From Leptobrachium leishanense (lineage: Eukaryota; Chordata; Amphibia; Anura; Megophryidae), in assembly GCA_009667805.1 (NCBI GenBank), contig CM019063.1, forward strand, positions 84,719,877-84,783,876: a DNA stretch of 64,000 bases, written 5' to 3'. The position numbers were made by a program, and so were the translations under genes. Below the pieces are notes generated by a model, which was given only the letters and a program-made list of their open reading frames with translations, was not told where the DNA came from and searched no databases. Positions 34,895 through 45,315 of this stretch are shown one piece after another. Position 1 is the first letter of the stretch, and each line of letters starts with the position of its first letter.

Positions 34895-35490
34895 TTGGCC
34901 TGGGCAATATATATACGCATGATGTGAGCTGGCCTGGGCAATATATATACGCATGATGGCGCATCTGTGACTGTCTGTGAGCATGATGTGAGCTGGCCTG
35001 CGCAATATATATACGCATGATGTGAGCTGGCCTGGGCCTGGGCAATATATATACGCATGATGTGAGCTGGCCTGGACCTGGGCAATATATATACGCAGGA
35101 TGTGAGCTGGACTGGGCAATATATATACGCATGATGTGAGCTGGCCTGGGCAATATATATATACGCATGATGTGAGCTGGCCTGGGCCTGGGCAATATAT
35201 ATACGCATGATGTGAGCTGGCCTGGGCAATATATATATACGCATGATGTGAGCTGGCCTGGGCAATATATATATACGCATGATGTGAGCTGGCCTGGGCA
35301 ATATATATATACGCATGATGTGAGCTGACCTGGGCCTGGGCAATATATATACGGCCAGCTCACATCATGCTTACAGACAGTCACAGATGCGCCATCATGC
35401 ATATATATATTGCCCATGCCAGCTCACATCATGCGTATATATATTGCCCAGGCCCAGGCCAGCTCACATCATGCGTATATATATATATAT
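34895..35490. repeat. Minisatellite with inversion, GGGCAATATATATACGC
   Basis: About twelve units of 32-44 bp, GATGTGAGCTGGCCTGGGCA plus ATATATATACGCAT, run forward to about 35352. Then several units run in reverse (AGCTCACATCATGC...ATATATTGCCCA). Two special segments with GCGCATCTGTGACTGTCTG occur once in each orientation (near 34960 and 35375), so the array is partly palindromic. Confidence 0.9.
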
Positions 35491-35689
35491 TTGTTCAATA
35501 CAGTTAATTTTAATTTGTTTAATAGAGTTAATTTAAAATGGTTTAATACAGTTTATTTATATTTATTTTACCTTTACTATTGGTGCTTTTCAAACTTTAT
35601 CCTTAAATAAAAAGAAATTTAGCAGTTTCATGTTGTGTGTTTTTTTTTTTGGGGGGGTGCAAGTAGCTGGTCTTGCCTAGGGCTCAAAA

Positions 35690-36745
35690 TAGTCTAGCAC
35701 CGGCCCTGACCGCATGGTCCACTCTTCCACAATACCACAGAGGGGTTACTGTATGATGGCACTTGCTGGCCTGGCACCAAAGGCACAATATTTGGGTGCA
35801 CTGCCACTGACGCCTGTATCAGATTCATATCGTCAGAGGGGTTACTGTATGACGGCACTGTTGCCGACGCTAAAGGCCCAATTTTAAAGCACCTATTGTT
35901 ACTTTCATCCAAAGTCTGCATAAGTTTCACAATAATTTAGCCAAAAAATCACTAAACTTTTTCTGCGTGTCCGAATAATGTCTCCTCTTTTCATACAGAC
36001 TGCCGCCCCAAGCAGTTGCTAATGAATAGATTAAAGGAAAAACATTTACCGTAATTTGAAATGTCATTTATTTGTTTTTAAATGTTTCTATACATCCTAC
36101 AAATCCGCCACTTCACGGGCAGGTTATGGGGACCTCCTAGGCATGATATTTGAAGGAATTTTTCTCTTTTATTCTTAACCTTTATTTCATGGAAAACTCA
36201 CTGTTCCTTTAAAAAAAATTTTTTTTACTTTTTGTCCTTGTTTCCTGTCCCCCAGGGCACTACCCGGACCCCCATACACCTTTTATGGCAAATATCTAGC
36301 ATATATGCCCTCTTGGAGGGCACTCTAAAAATCGAACCTTCGAGTCCCATTGACTTACATTGAGTTCGGATCGTGTTCGAGTTCAAACTTAAACTTTTGA
36401 AATTGTTCGAGTTCGAAGTCGAACCGAACACGGGGGCGTTCAGCTCATCCCTATTCTGCCTGATGTTTTAGCAACAAGATTGTTTTATCCCATAGGCTTC
36501 AATGTTAAAAATATTTCCATTTTAATTCAATATCTAATAAACCGTTGCTTATAAAATTCTGCAGTAAAGTCTCTTTATTTTTAGATTTTTTAGGATTTTT
36601 TAATCATTTTTTTTTAAAAAAATCAAAATCATTTTTTTTTTCGAACTTTTTGCGAACGACCTGAAAAGTTCGAAGTTCGCGAAATTTCAAACGGCCGATG
36701 TTCGATGCGAACATTGAACCGATTCGAACCGGCAGCCCATCCCTA
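35690..36745. repeat. Partial copy of the 21530-24553 palindromic unit
   Basis: The inverted tandem repeat (CTCTTCCACAATACCACAGA), AAGCACCTATTGTTACTTTC, CTGCCGCCCCAAGCAGTTG, GGCACTACCCGGACCCCCAT, TTCAGCTCATCCCTA, an inverted core module (36488-36582) and the end CCGGCAGCCCATCCCTA follow the right half of the other copy. This copy lacks both Harbinger-type MITEs. Confidence 0.8.
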
Positions 36746-37411
36746 ATTGCCAAATACAATGTTTAACTCCTCCTTTTCCTTTACACACCTCTTTTAACCC
36801 TAAAGTATCCTTCTAATGCAAGTGGGGGAATACCATAGTCTTGACCCTGGCACCAAACCCATAGGTGTCCAGTGGGTGGGTCATGTGTTCAATGAGGCAC
36901 ATCTGAGTTGCCTATTATGCCTGGTATTCGGTTAAAGGACAGAGGGGGTTTTGCACTCTAGTTAATTTTTCTTATTTTTAACTCGTTCTCTGCAAATGAT
37001 GTATGGGAGGTGTAGTAAGGTTTCCGCACTGTATATGGATGATGTCTCCCACACATCGTTCAGTATGCTCACCTTTCTGTTCCTGTCACTATGATCTCCA
37101 GCTTCTGGTTTCCCCTTCCCCCAGAATGGTTGACAGAGGGTGGAGGTGTCAATTAAATCCTTTTTTTATTTTAAGTAATAAAGTTTTTATTTTTCCTCAA
37201 TAAAGAGAGAAAAAATTGTAGACGGGACAATACAAAAGGTTACATCAACTGTGCAACTGCCATTGGCAATGCGGCAACAAACTACAACGTGCAAATAAAA
37301 ATACTTTAGTTGAAGGGGGAGAGTGAAGGGAGGAAGAAAAGAAAAAAAGGGGGGGACATACCAGGGCTCGAGTCCTGCGGGAACTCGCAGGTTCCTACTG
37401 TGGCCCGAGCC
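36746..37411. other. No recognisable feature
   Basis: The first 17 bases (ATTGCCAAATACAATGT) match the flank at 24554. The rest has no gene, terminal repeat or tandem array I can support. Confidence 0.5.
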
Positions 37412-37582
37412 CGAAACAATTTAGCTGGCCGCACATTTCACGTGAACTCCGCAATCTCGCGAGATCGCAGCTGCCTGGTGGATAGATCCCAGGCGAGAGG
37501 CAGAGCTTTATTCTGGCGGCCGCTCGTAGGAGGAAAAACACGCGGCCGCCGGCAATGTGTGGCCAGCTAAATTGTTTTGGGC
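37412..37582. repeat. Foldback, 24-bp arms
   Basis: AACAATTTAGCTGGCCGCAC near 37412 pairs with GTGTGGCCAGCTAAATTGTT near 37556. Nested inside are GCGGCCGC-type stems (GGCGGCCGC 37516, GCGGCCGCC 37542) and TCTCGCGAGA. It may be a small foldback transposon. Confidence 0.6.
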
Positions 37583-37593
37583 CTGGCAGAAAG

Positions 37594-37792
37594 GAGAGGT
37601 GAGCTGGGGGGCAAATATATCCATGTGTGAGCTTGGGGCAATATATCATGTGTGAGCTGGGGGCACTATATCCATGTGGGAGCTGGGGCACTATATCCAT
37701 GTGTGAGCTTGGAAAATATATCCATGTTGGGGCAATATATCCATGTATGAACTGGGGGCAATATATCCATGTGAGCTGGGGGCAAATATATC
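37594..37792 (+). repeat. Minisatellite, GAGCTGGGGGCAATATATCC
   Basis: About eight units of 21-28 bp, GTGTGAGCTGGGGCAATATA plus TCCAT. It shares GAGCTGGG...GCAATATAT with the array at 34895. The LTR element is inserted directly at its right edge. Confidence 0.85.
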
Positions 37793-38752
37793 TGTAGCGC
37801 TGTGTTAAAAAGACTGTTCTGCTGCATTTACTTACAATGGCCACCAGAGGGAGACAGAGACCTGGTGGATTAATGCTGGACAACCAAGGAGAGAACTGTA
37901 CTACGTTTTCCAGGAGGCTTTGCAGTGAATACAGGAAGTGGGTGGGGAGAAAGGACATACATCCGCAGCCTCATGCAGAGGAGAGCCAGTGCGCGCCAAG
38001 GGGTGAATAGAGCAAGATGCACGTGAGACAAGGAGCGATTGTGACCAGGTCGGAGCGCAGGTGCTGCCCTGCGGAGCTGGAGATCGGCCCAAATCACTTG
38101 CCAGAGACCTAGTAACCTATCGGTGAGAAGTTTATACAGATACAGAGCTGCAGAAGGACCCCGAGTTAGGAGACCGCGATGATCTAATGGGAGTGCAGGC
38201 GGTGAGCTGAGCATCTTGTGGCAGAAACGGACAAGCAAGACAAGCAGATCCGGTGGCACAGAGTCCCAGTCAAGTCGAGCAGAAAGACGTCCTGGGTCGA
38301 GCAGAGTGCAGAGTATCTGGCGGATGGGTGAGAGGCCTTCCCGGCCACAGTAAAAATAATAAAGCACGCTGCAGTTTGTCTAAACCTACAGGGTCCCAAC
38401 GTGACTAGTCGAAGACACATTGAAATCATTCACTGGCCAGTTGAATCTAGTACCCGGGTACCAACACACGCATACACGTACACCTTCTTGGGACACAATC
38501 TGTACGGGACTCACATTTCAGCAACGAAGGGGTTAAGATTCCTTTTTTCTTTTCCGCTGCGCGTTTCTGGCATTACGAACTTCTGTAAATATATATGTAT
38601 ACCGTGCTGCTCTATATATGCCAGTTTATTTGAGATCAGTAAACTATATAACTTATAAAATCCACAACAGTGCTGGTGTATATTTATTCCCTAGTGCAGG
38701 GAGACTGACCAGAGGTTTAAATTCAGCGGCTCCTCCGGGAGTGAGCGCTACA
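37793..38752 (+). repeat. 5' LTR
   Basis: TGTAGCGCTGTGTTAAAAAG to GAGTGAGCGCTACA, 960 bp, with 8-bp near-inverted ends (TGTAGCGC/GCGCTACA). An AATAAA signal lies at 38358-38363. The same family gave the solo LTR at 11619. Antisense open frames in both LTRs are chance frames. Confidence 0.9.
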
Positions 38753-38754
38753 CG

Positions 38755-38772
38755 TGGGGGCTCGTCCGGGAT
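38755..38772 (+). promoter_or_regulatory. Primer-binding site, tRNA-Pro type
   Basis: TGGGGGCTCGTCCGGGAT starts two bases after the 5' LTR. From known retroelements this 18-mer is complementary to the 3' end of tRNA-Pro, the primer for minus-strand DNA synthesis. Confidence 0.9.
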
Positions 38773-38808
38773 TCAGTCTCTGGAAAAAACGCATTTAAAG
38801 GGTTAAAT

Positions 38809-39757
38809 ATGGATCCAGACGAAGCAGCAGAGTGGTGTAAAGCACAGGGTGGCCAGTTAGAGTTGAGTGTAGTAACTTTTTGAGTGGAGAAAGGGTGTTC
38901 CCGTGTGTTTTCAGGGCGTGAGTATGCAGCTAACCGACGACGTGGAAGTTCGTCTGATCCAGCCAAGTAAGCCACGTGATGATTCAGCGAACATTCCTGC
39001 GTCCAGCCCGCTGGCCATGATCGGGCCGGAGTTCATTGCTGCTATTGGAGACCTCGTAGTTAAGTGTCAGAGGGCTCACCCTTCTTACATCAGCTTCGGA
39101 TATCGGAAGTTGGAAAAATTTTCAGGAAACTTGCCAACTCCGGTGGGAAAAGAAACCTTCGAAGAATGGGTAGAACAAGCGATGCAGGATCTGGATGAGT
39201 GGGACGTCTCTGAAGCGCAGAAGAAGCAAAGAATTACTGAGAGCTTAAAGGGACCTGCGTCAGAGGCTGTCAGGAATCTGAAGCTGAGTAAGAGAGACTG
39301 TACTGCTCTAGATTACCTGAACATATTACAGGAAGTCTTCGGGTGAACGGAAAAGGCTGCTGAGCTTATGTACCAGTATGAACATACTTACCAGAAAAAG
39401 GGTGAGAAGATGACAGAATACATGAGGCGCCTGGATAAGATACTGTACCAAGTACTGTTGAAGAAAGGAACAGACCCCACTACAGTAGATCAGGTTAGAA
39501 TGTGTCAGATATTGAAAGGTGCTTTACCCTTAGATTCTGTGATGTTGCAACTAAAGACTCGAGAAGGTAAAAAAGAGTTAAATTACCTAGAACTGATTCG
39601 AGTTGTTCGGGAAGAAGAAGCCCTTCTGGAAGAGAAGCTTGGAAGAAGGGGAGAAAAGGTCTATGCGCAACCCATAGAGAATAACGAGTGTTCATCAGAT
39701 GAAGATGATCCGGAAGAGACATATGAGCCGGAGATAACTCAAAAGTTGTCAAACCAG
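38809..39757 (+). pseudogene. gag, PNMA-like capsid, with breaks
   Basis: Gag would form the particle that packages element RNA. A short frame from the ATG at 38809 (MDPDEAAEWCKAQG) stops at 38881. The main frame from 38903 has SYISFGYRKLEKFSGNLPTP, FEEWVEQAMQDLDEW and RITESLKGPASEAVRNLKLS, closely like the capsid N-lobe of the PNMA gene family. An in-frame TGA at 39344-39346 lies where a CpG arginine codon is expected. The same frame continues 39347-39757 (AAELMYQYEHTYQKKGEKMT, EYMRRLDKILYQVLLKKG), the capsid C-lobe, until a solo LTR interrupts it. PNMA genes are known to be domesticated from Ty3-type gags; this element looks like a relative of that source. Confidence 0.85.
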
Positions 39758-40304
39758 TGTAACGTTGGGAGCTTCCAGCCCTACCTGTGTGCTTGAGGGC
39801 AGCATGTCTGATGCTGCTCGCTGACCAATGCCCGGTTTAAATGGAGACAGGCAGGGAGGTGATTGCATGAGGCGCGGCTTGAGTGGGGGGCGTGGTCTGG
39901 TGAAGGTCTTTAAAAACCCTCAGTATATTTCAGCAGTTGCCAGATCGTGGTTATCCATACCTGAGCTCCTTGTACCTGACTGCTATATTGAATTAACCTG
40001 TTATTGACCTCTGCTTGTTTCTGACTATTCTGCCTTCTGTTGCCCTAGACCATTTTCTTGTACTACGCCACTGCTCTGATATCGACCCGGCTATTCCATT
40101 TGACCATTCTGAACTCTGTATTCCTGATTCTGGCTCTGCTGACTACTCCCCGTGTTGTTAACCCTTTCTGTCTAGCTAGTTTACCTGGCCAATTCTAAGG
40201 ACCAGACAGTTAGAGATCTTTCACGGCTACTCTGTTGGTAGCTTCTGGGCTCTGTGGAGTGTTGGGCGTTAAGTACTGCGTGGTGGGATCTGGGAACCGT
40301 GACA
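39758..40304 (+). mobile_element. Solo LTR inserted in gag-pro
   Basis: TGTAACGTTGGGAGC to GGAACCGTGACA, 547 bp, flanked by an exact ACCAG duplication (39753-39757, 40305-40309). A TATA-like TCTTTAAAAACC lies near 39910. The host reading frame is in register across the empty site, which confirms the boundaries. It is unrelated to the surrounding LTRs. Confidence 0.92.
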
Positions 40305-40309
40305 ACCAG

Positions 40310-41878
40310 GTGTATGGTGAGATACAAAAGACACTTGAGAAAGTACAAGAAGCCCAAGTTAAGATGGAACAGACACATACGGATCTATGCCGGGCCATCT
40401 TGAAAGTAGCAGAAATGCAGACTGAAATACAGAGGTCTCTCTCAGATATACGAACAGCAGCGGTTGCCGTGGCCTCCGACAGGGGATTTTCAAATGAGCC
40501 ACAGGAAGAAAGTGTGCCCTCATCCTCGTGGGGAAGATGTTTCGCCTGTAGAGAATTCGGCCATTTCAAGGCTCAGTGCCCGGAAAGGAGACAGGGAGGG
40601 TCCCTATATGTGCCTGCTAGACCTAGGAGATCCTTTCCCTGGAGGTCTGGTCCTACGTCACGGGAAGACAATGTACGCCCGCAGTCGCCACGTATGAGGA
40701 CAAGGGTTAGAGTACAACAGACTGGGTCTACATCTCCTGCTACTACGAAAAAGTTCCCTGAGAAGTTGATAGGTCCTTCGCCCATCATCCCGGTTCAAGT
40801 GGAAGGAGTCTACACTAAGGCTCTTCTAGATTCGGGTGCTCAAGTAACGCTGATTTACCAAGACTTCTATCAGAAATATTTGAAGCATATACCCCTGAAG
40901 AAGTTGAAGGATCTCGAAATCTGGGGTATGGGGACTGAGAGGTTTCCCTATGATGGATATATACAGGTGAAGCTAGAATTCGGTTCAGTAATCGCTGGAC
41001 CATCAGGAGTATGTGACACATTGGCCATTGTGTGTCCTCGTCCCTCGGGAGCTAATCGAGGTTCTATGATAGTGGGGATAAACACTGAAGTGTTGAGACA
41101 CCTCTTAACCCCACTGGTGACGGAAGAGAGTCCTGCTCCTAAGAAGGCACACTCGATGTTACGACCGGCCTGTCCACAGAGGGTCAAAGAACAGAGAGCC
41201 ACTACAGAAGTGAGAAAGCTGAGGAGAACGGAAGGGACGGAGAAGGTCTTATGGTCAGGAAAGACTGTACGAGTACCGATTGGAGACGAGTTCTCTTTGC
41301 CTGGTCCACCTGTATCTCGTCCGACTTCTATTACTCGGTCTCATCAGTTCCGTTCCGTTAGAGAGAGTGAAGAAGACAGTGAAGAAGAAGGCTGGTGTCT
41401 GAGCTGGGTGTGGACACCTGAGTCCCAGGGCATCAAGCCGGTCTCTGACCGGGGTGAGAGTGATTTAGAGCCTGATATTTCTGAGGTTATGACTCAAGCA
41501 CCGGAAGTTCCTGAAGTTCTAGAGGAAATATCCATAGATTACAGTTCTTTGCCTTCACTGGAGGGCTCATATTCCGAGGAAGTGTTTGCTCCGATTGTTG
41601 ATGAGAAAATTGAGTCCGTAAATGCGACTCACCCACCTGAAGACGTATCGGGTGATGACAGTTCTATGCCTTCCCTGGAAGGTTCATACACCGAAGATGT
41701 ATCTACTCAGTCTGCAGGAGAGAGAATTGAGCCTGTGGAGGCACCTCTCCCGACTGAAGAGGAAGCTGTAACAACTGTGCGGAGGTTTCCTGAAGTGTCA
41801 GCCCTACTTACAGAGGTGTCTAGGGGTTTGGGTGAGATTGAGGATATTTGCTGCCTGTTGTCAACCCTGAATATATAG
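40310..41878 (+). CDS. Gag C-terminus, zinc knuckle and aspartic protease
   Basis: This is the uninterrupted remainder of the gag-pro frame; the upstream codons 40235-40304 belong to the inserted LTR, so the Met at 40235 is not a natural start. A heptad-like segment (IQKTLEKVQEAQVKMEQTH) comes first, then a CCHC zinc knuckle CFACREFGHFKAQC (40538-40579) that would bind element RNA. Next is a retropepsin with active site LLDSGAQVTLIY (Asp near 40829), which would cleave the polyprotein. The C-terminal half is acidic and has two copies of a SLPSLEGSYSEEV-like segment. The frame ends at 41878 without entering reverse transcriptase. About 520 codons are open, so decay since insertion is slight. 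Confidence 0.85.
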   Translation: MYGEIQKTLEKVQEAQVKMEQTHTDLCRAILKVAEMQTEIQRSLSDIRTAAVAVASDRGFSNEPQEESVPSSSWGRCFACREFGHFKAQCPERRQGGSLYVPARPRRSFPWRSGPTSREDNVRPQSPRMRTRVRVQQTGSTSPATTKKFPEKLIGPSPIIPVQVEGVYTKALLDSGAQVTLIYQDFYQKYLKHIPLKKLKDLEIWGMGTERFPYDGYIQVKLEFGSVIAGPSGVCDTLAIVCPRPSGANRGSMIVGINTEVLRHLLTPLVTEESPAPKKAHSMLRPACPQRVKEQRATTEVRKLRRTEGTEKVLWSGKTVRVPIGDEFSLPGPPVSRPTSITRSHQFRSVRESEEDSEEEGWCLSWVWTPESQGIKPVSDRGESDLEPDISEVMTQAPEVPEVLEEISIDYSSLPSLEGSYSEEVFAPIVDEKIESVNATHPPEDVSGDDSSMPSLEGSYTEDVSTQSAGERIEPVEAPLPTEEEAVTTVRRFPEVSALLTEVSRGLGEIEDICCLLSTLNI

Positions 41879-41970
41879 GTTAAAGTTAAAACTGTTGTGT
41901 TATGTTATGTTGTGTTATGTATAACCGATACATGTACCCGTTACACGCCCTTGGGAGGACCCAAGAGTTT

Positions 41971-41983
41971 AAGGGGGGGAGAG
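41971..41983 (+). promoter_or_regulatory. Polypurine tract
   Basis: AAGGGGGGGAGAG directly before the 3' LTR, the expected primer for plus-strand DNA synthesis. Confidence 0.85.
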
Positions 41984-42800
41984 TGTAGCGCTGTGTTAAA
42001 AAGACTGTTCTGCTGCATTTACTTACAATGGCCACCAGAGGGAGACAGAGACCTGGTGGATTAATGCTGGACAACCAAGGAGAGAACTGTACTACGTTTT
42101 CCAGCATGCTTTGCGGTGAATACAGGAAGTGGGTGGGGAGAAAGGACATACATCCGCAGCCTCGTGCAGAGGAGAGCCAGTGCGCGCCAAGGGGTGAATA
42201 GAGCAAGACGCACGTGAGACAAGGAGCGATTGTGACCAGGTCGGAGCGCAGGTGCTGCCTTGCGGAGCTGGAGATCGGCCCAAATCACTTGCCAGAGACC
42301 TAGTAACCTATCGGTGAGAAGTTTATACAGATACAGAGCTGCAGAAGGACCCTGAGTTAGGAGACCGCGATGATCTAATGGGAGTGCAGGCGGTGAGCTG
42401 AGCATCTTGTGGCAGAAACAGACAAGGAAGACAAGCAGATCCGGTGGCACAGAGTCCCAGTCAAGCCGAGCGGAAAGACGTCCTGGGTCGAGCAGAGCAC
42501 AGAGTATCTGGCGGATGGGTGAGAGGCCTTCCCGGCCACAGTAAAAATAATAAAGCACGCTGCAGTTTGTCTAAACCTACAGGGCCCCAACGTGACTAGT
42601 CGAAGACACATTGAAATCATTCACTGGCCAGTTGAATCTAGTACCCGGGTACCAACACACGCATACACGTACACCTTCTTGGGACACAACCTGTACGGGA
42701 CTCACATTTCAGCAACGAAGGGGTTAAAATTCCTTTTTTCTTTTCCGCTGCGCGTTTCTCGCATTACGAACTTCTGTAAATATATATGTATACCGTGCTG
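41984..42800 (+). repeat. 3' LTR, right end missing
   Basis: Colinear with the 5' LTR from TGTAGCGCTG to ATACCGTGCTG. The last ~143 bp of the LTR are absent, so the right target duplication cannot be seen. Confidence 0.9.
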
Positions 42801-43161
42801 TTCTGCTGTTGGCAGGCTTACGCAATCCATGGCCATCTATTGCAAACTAAACTTCCACCATTGTTCAAGAGAGCTCAGTATTAAATGTATGCAAGGGTTA
42901 AGAACTGCAATGTTTGAAGGGGTTTAAGAAATGTTTTTAAGCACTGAAAGTGTTAAATCTGGAAAAACTCTGTTTAAACGTATTTAGCTGCTGTTGTGGT
43001 TTCTTTTGTATTGTCTGGTGTGCTCTCCTCTCGTTTTGTTTTATATTATGTTGTCTTAGGATGCACCCGCACTGAAAGCGTAGTTAAGGTTGAGTGCTGC
43101 CCCTCTCGTGTAATATATATATATATATATATATTTAGTCCAGTTGCGAAAATCACGAGTA
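42801..43161. other. No recognisable feature
   Basis: Unique-looking sequence with a short (AT)n run near 43115-43135. It ends at the TA target of the following Tc1 element. Confidence 0.5.
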
Positions 43162-44785
<1,624 letters not shown>

Positions 44786-44787
44786 TA

Positions 44788-45129
44788 TATCTGTACGTAG
44801 TGATACCTTTCACTGATCAGTATAGTTTCCAGACCTGAAGAAGAACGTTACACTCTTGAAAGCTTGTCTTTTAAATGTAATGTTAACTCAACAAAAATGG
44901 TATCACCACGTACTGCTCTACTCGTGATATATATTTTTTTTCTTCAGGTAATAGGGGTTGTGGAATTCGTGGGTGAGTTCCTTCACTTTTTTTCCCAGGA
45001 CTTAACCCCTGGGACATACAAAATTGAGTAACAATGACAGCCTCATGTCAGTCGACAGCTTTCAGTGGCACACATAGCGTAATAGCAAACCAAAGCAGCT
45101 CCGTACAGTGAAATCAGGAGAAACACTTA
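44788..45129. other. No assigned feature
   Basis: Contains CCTGAAGAAGAACGTTACAC followed by TCTTGAAAGCTTGTC, a repeat-like sequence, but no element boundary could be fixed. Confidence 0.4.
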
Positions 45130-45315
45130 TTTATTTATAAAGTATTTTACCAGGAATGATACATTAAGATTTCACTAATTTTCAAGGATGTTCTGGGATC
45201 AAGAACATTGAATTGTTACAGTAGGTACAGAAATACAAAGTAATAAAATGCAAGATATTAAAAACAACACAAATATACAGATTACCAGAAAATACATATG
45301 TAGGAAATATATTCA

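Larger units (their letters stand above)
37793..42800 (+). mobile_element. LTR retroelement, gag-protease only
   Basis: Two similar LTRs (37793-38752; 41984-42800, right end lost), a primer site, PNMA-like gag, zinc knuckle and retropepsin, then a polypurine tract. Only about 90 bp separate the last stop (41878) from the polypurine tract, and no reverse transcriptase, RNase H or integrase is present anywhere. It must therefore have moved with pol from another element. The LTRs differ at few sites by eye, which suggests a fairly recent insertion. A different solo LTR interrupts the coding region. Confidence 0.88.

Noticed and set aside
34726..35417. Long overlapping frames of repeated SHHAYIYCPG-type peptides
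   Set aside because: Translation of the AT-rich minisatellite in several frames.
37870..38367. 165-codon antisense frame, repeated at 42061-42558
   Set aside because: It is the complement of the LTR in both copies; conserved only because the LTRs are duplicates.
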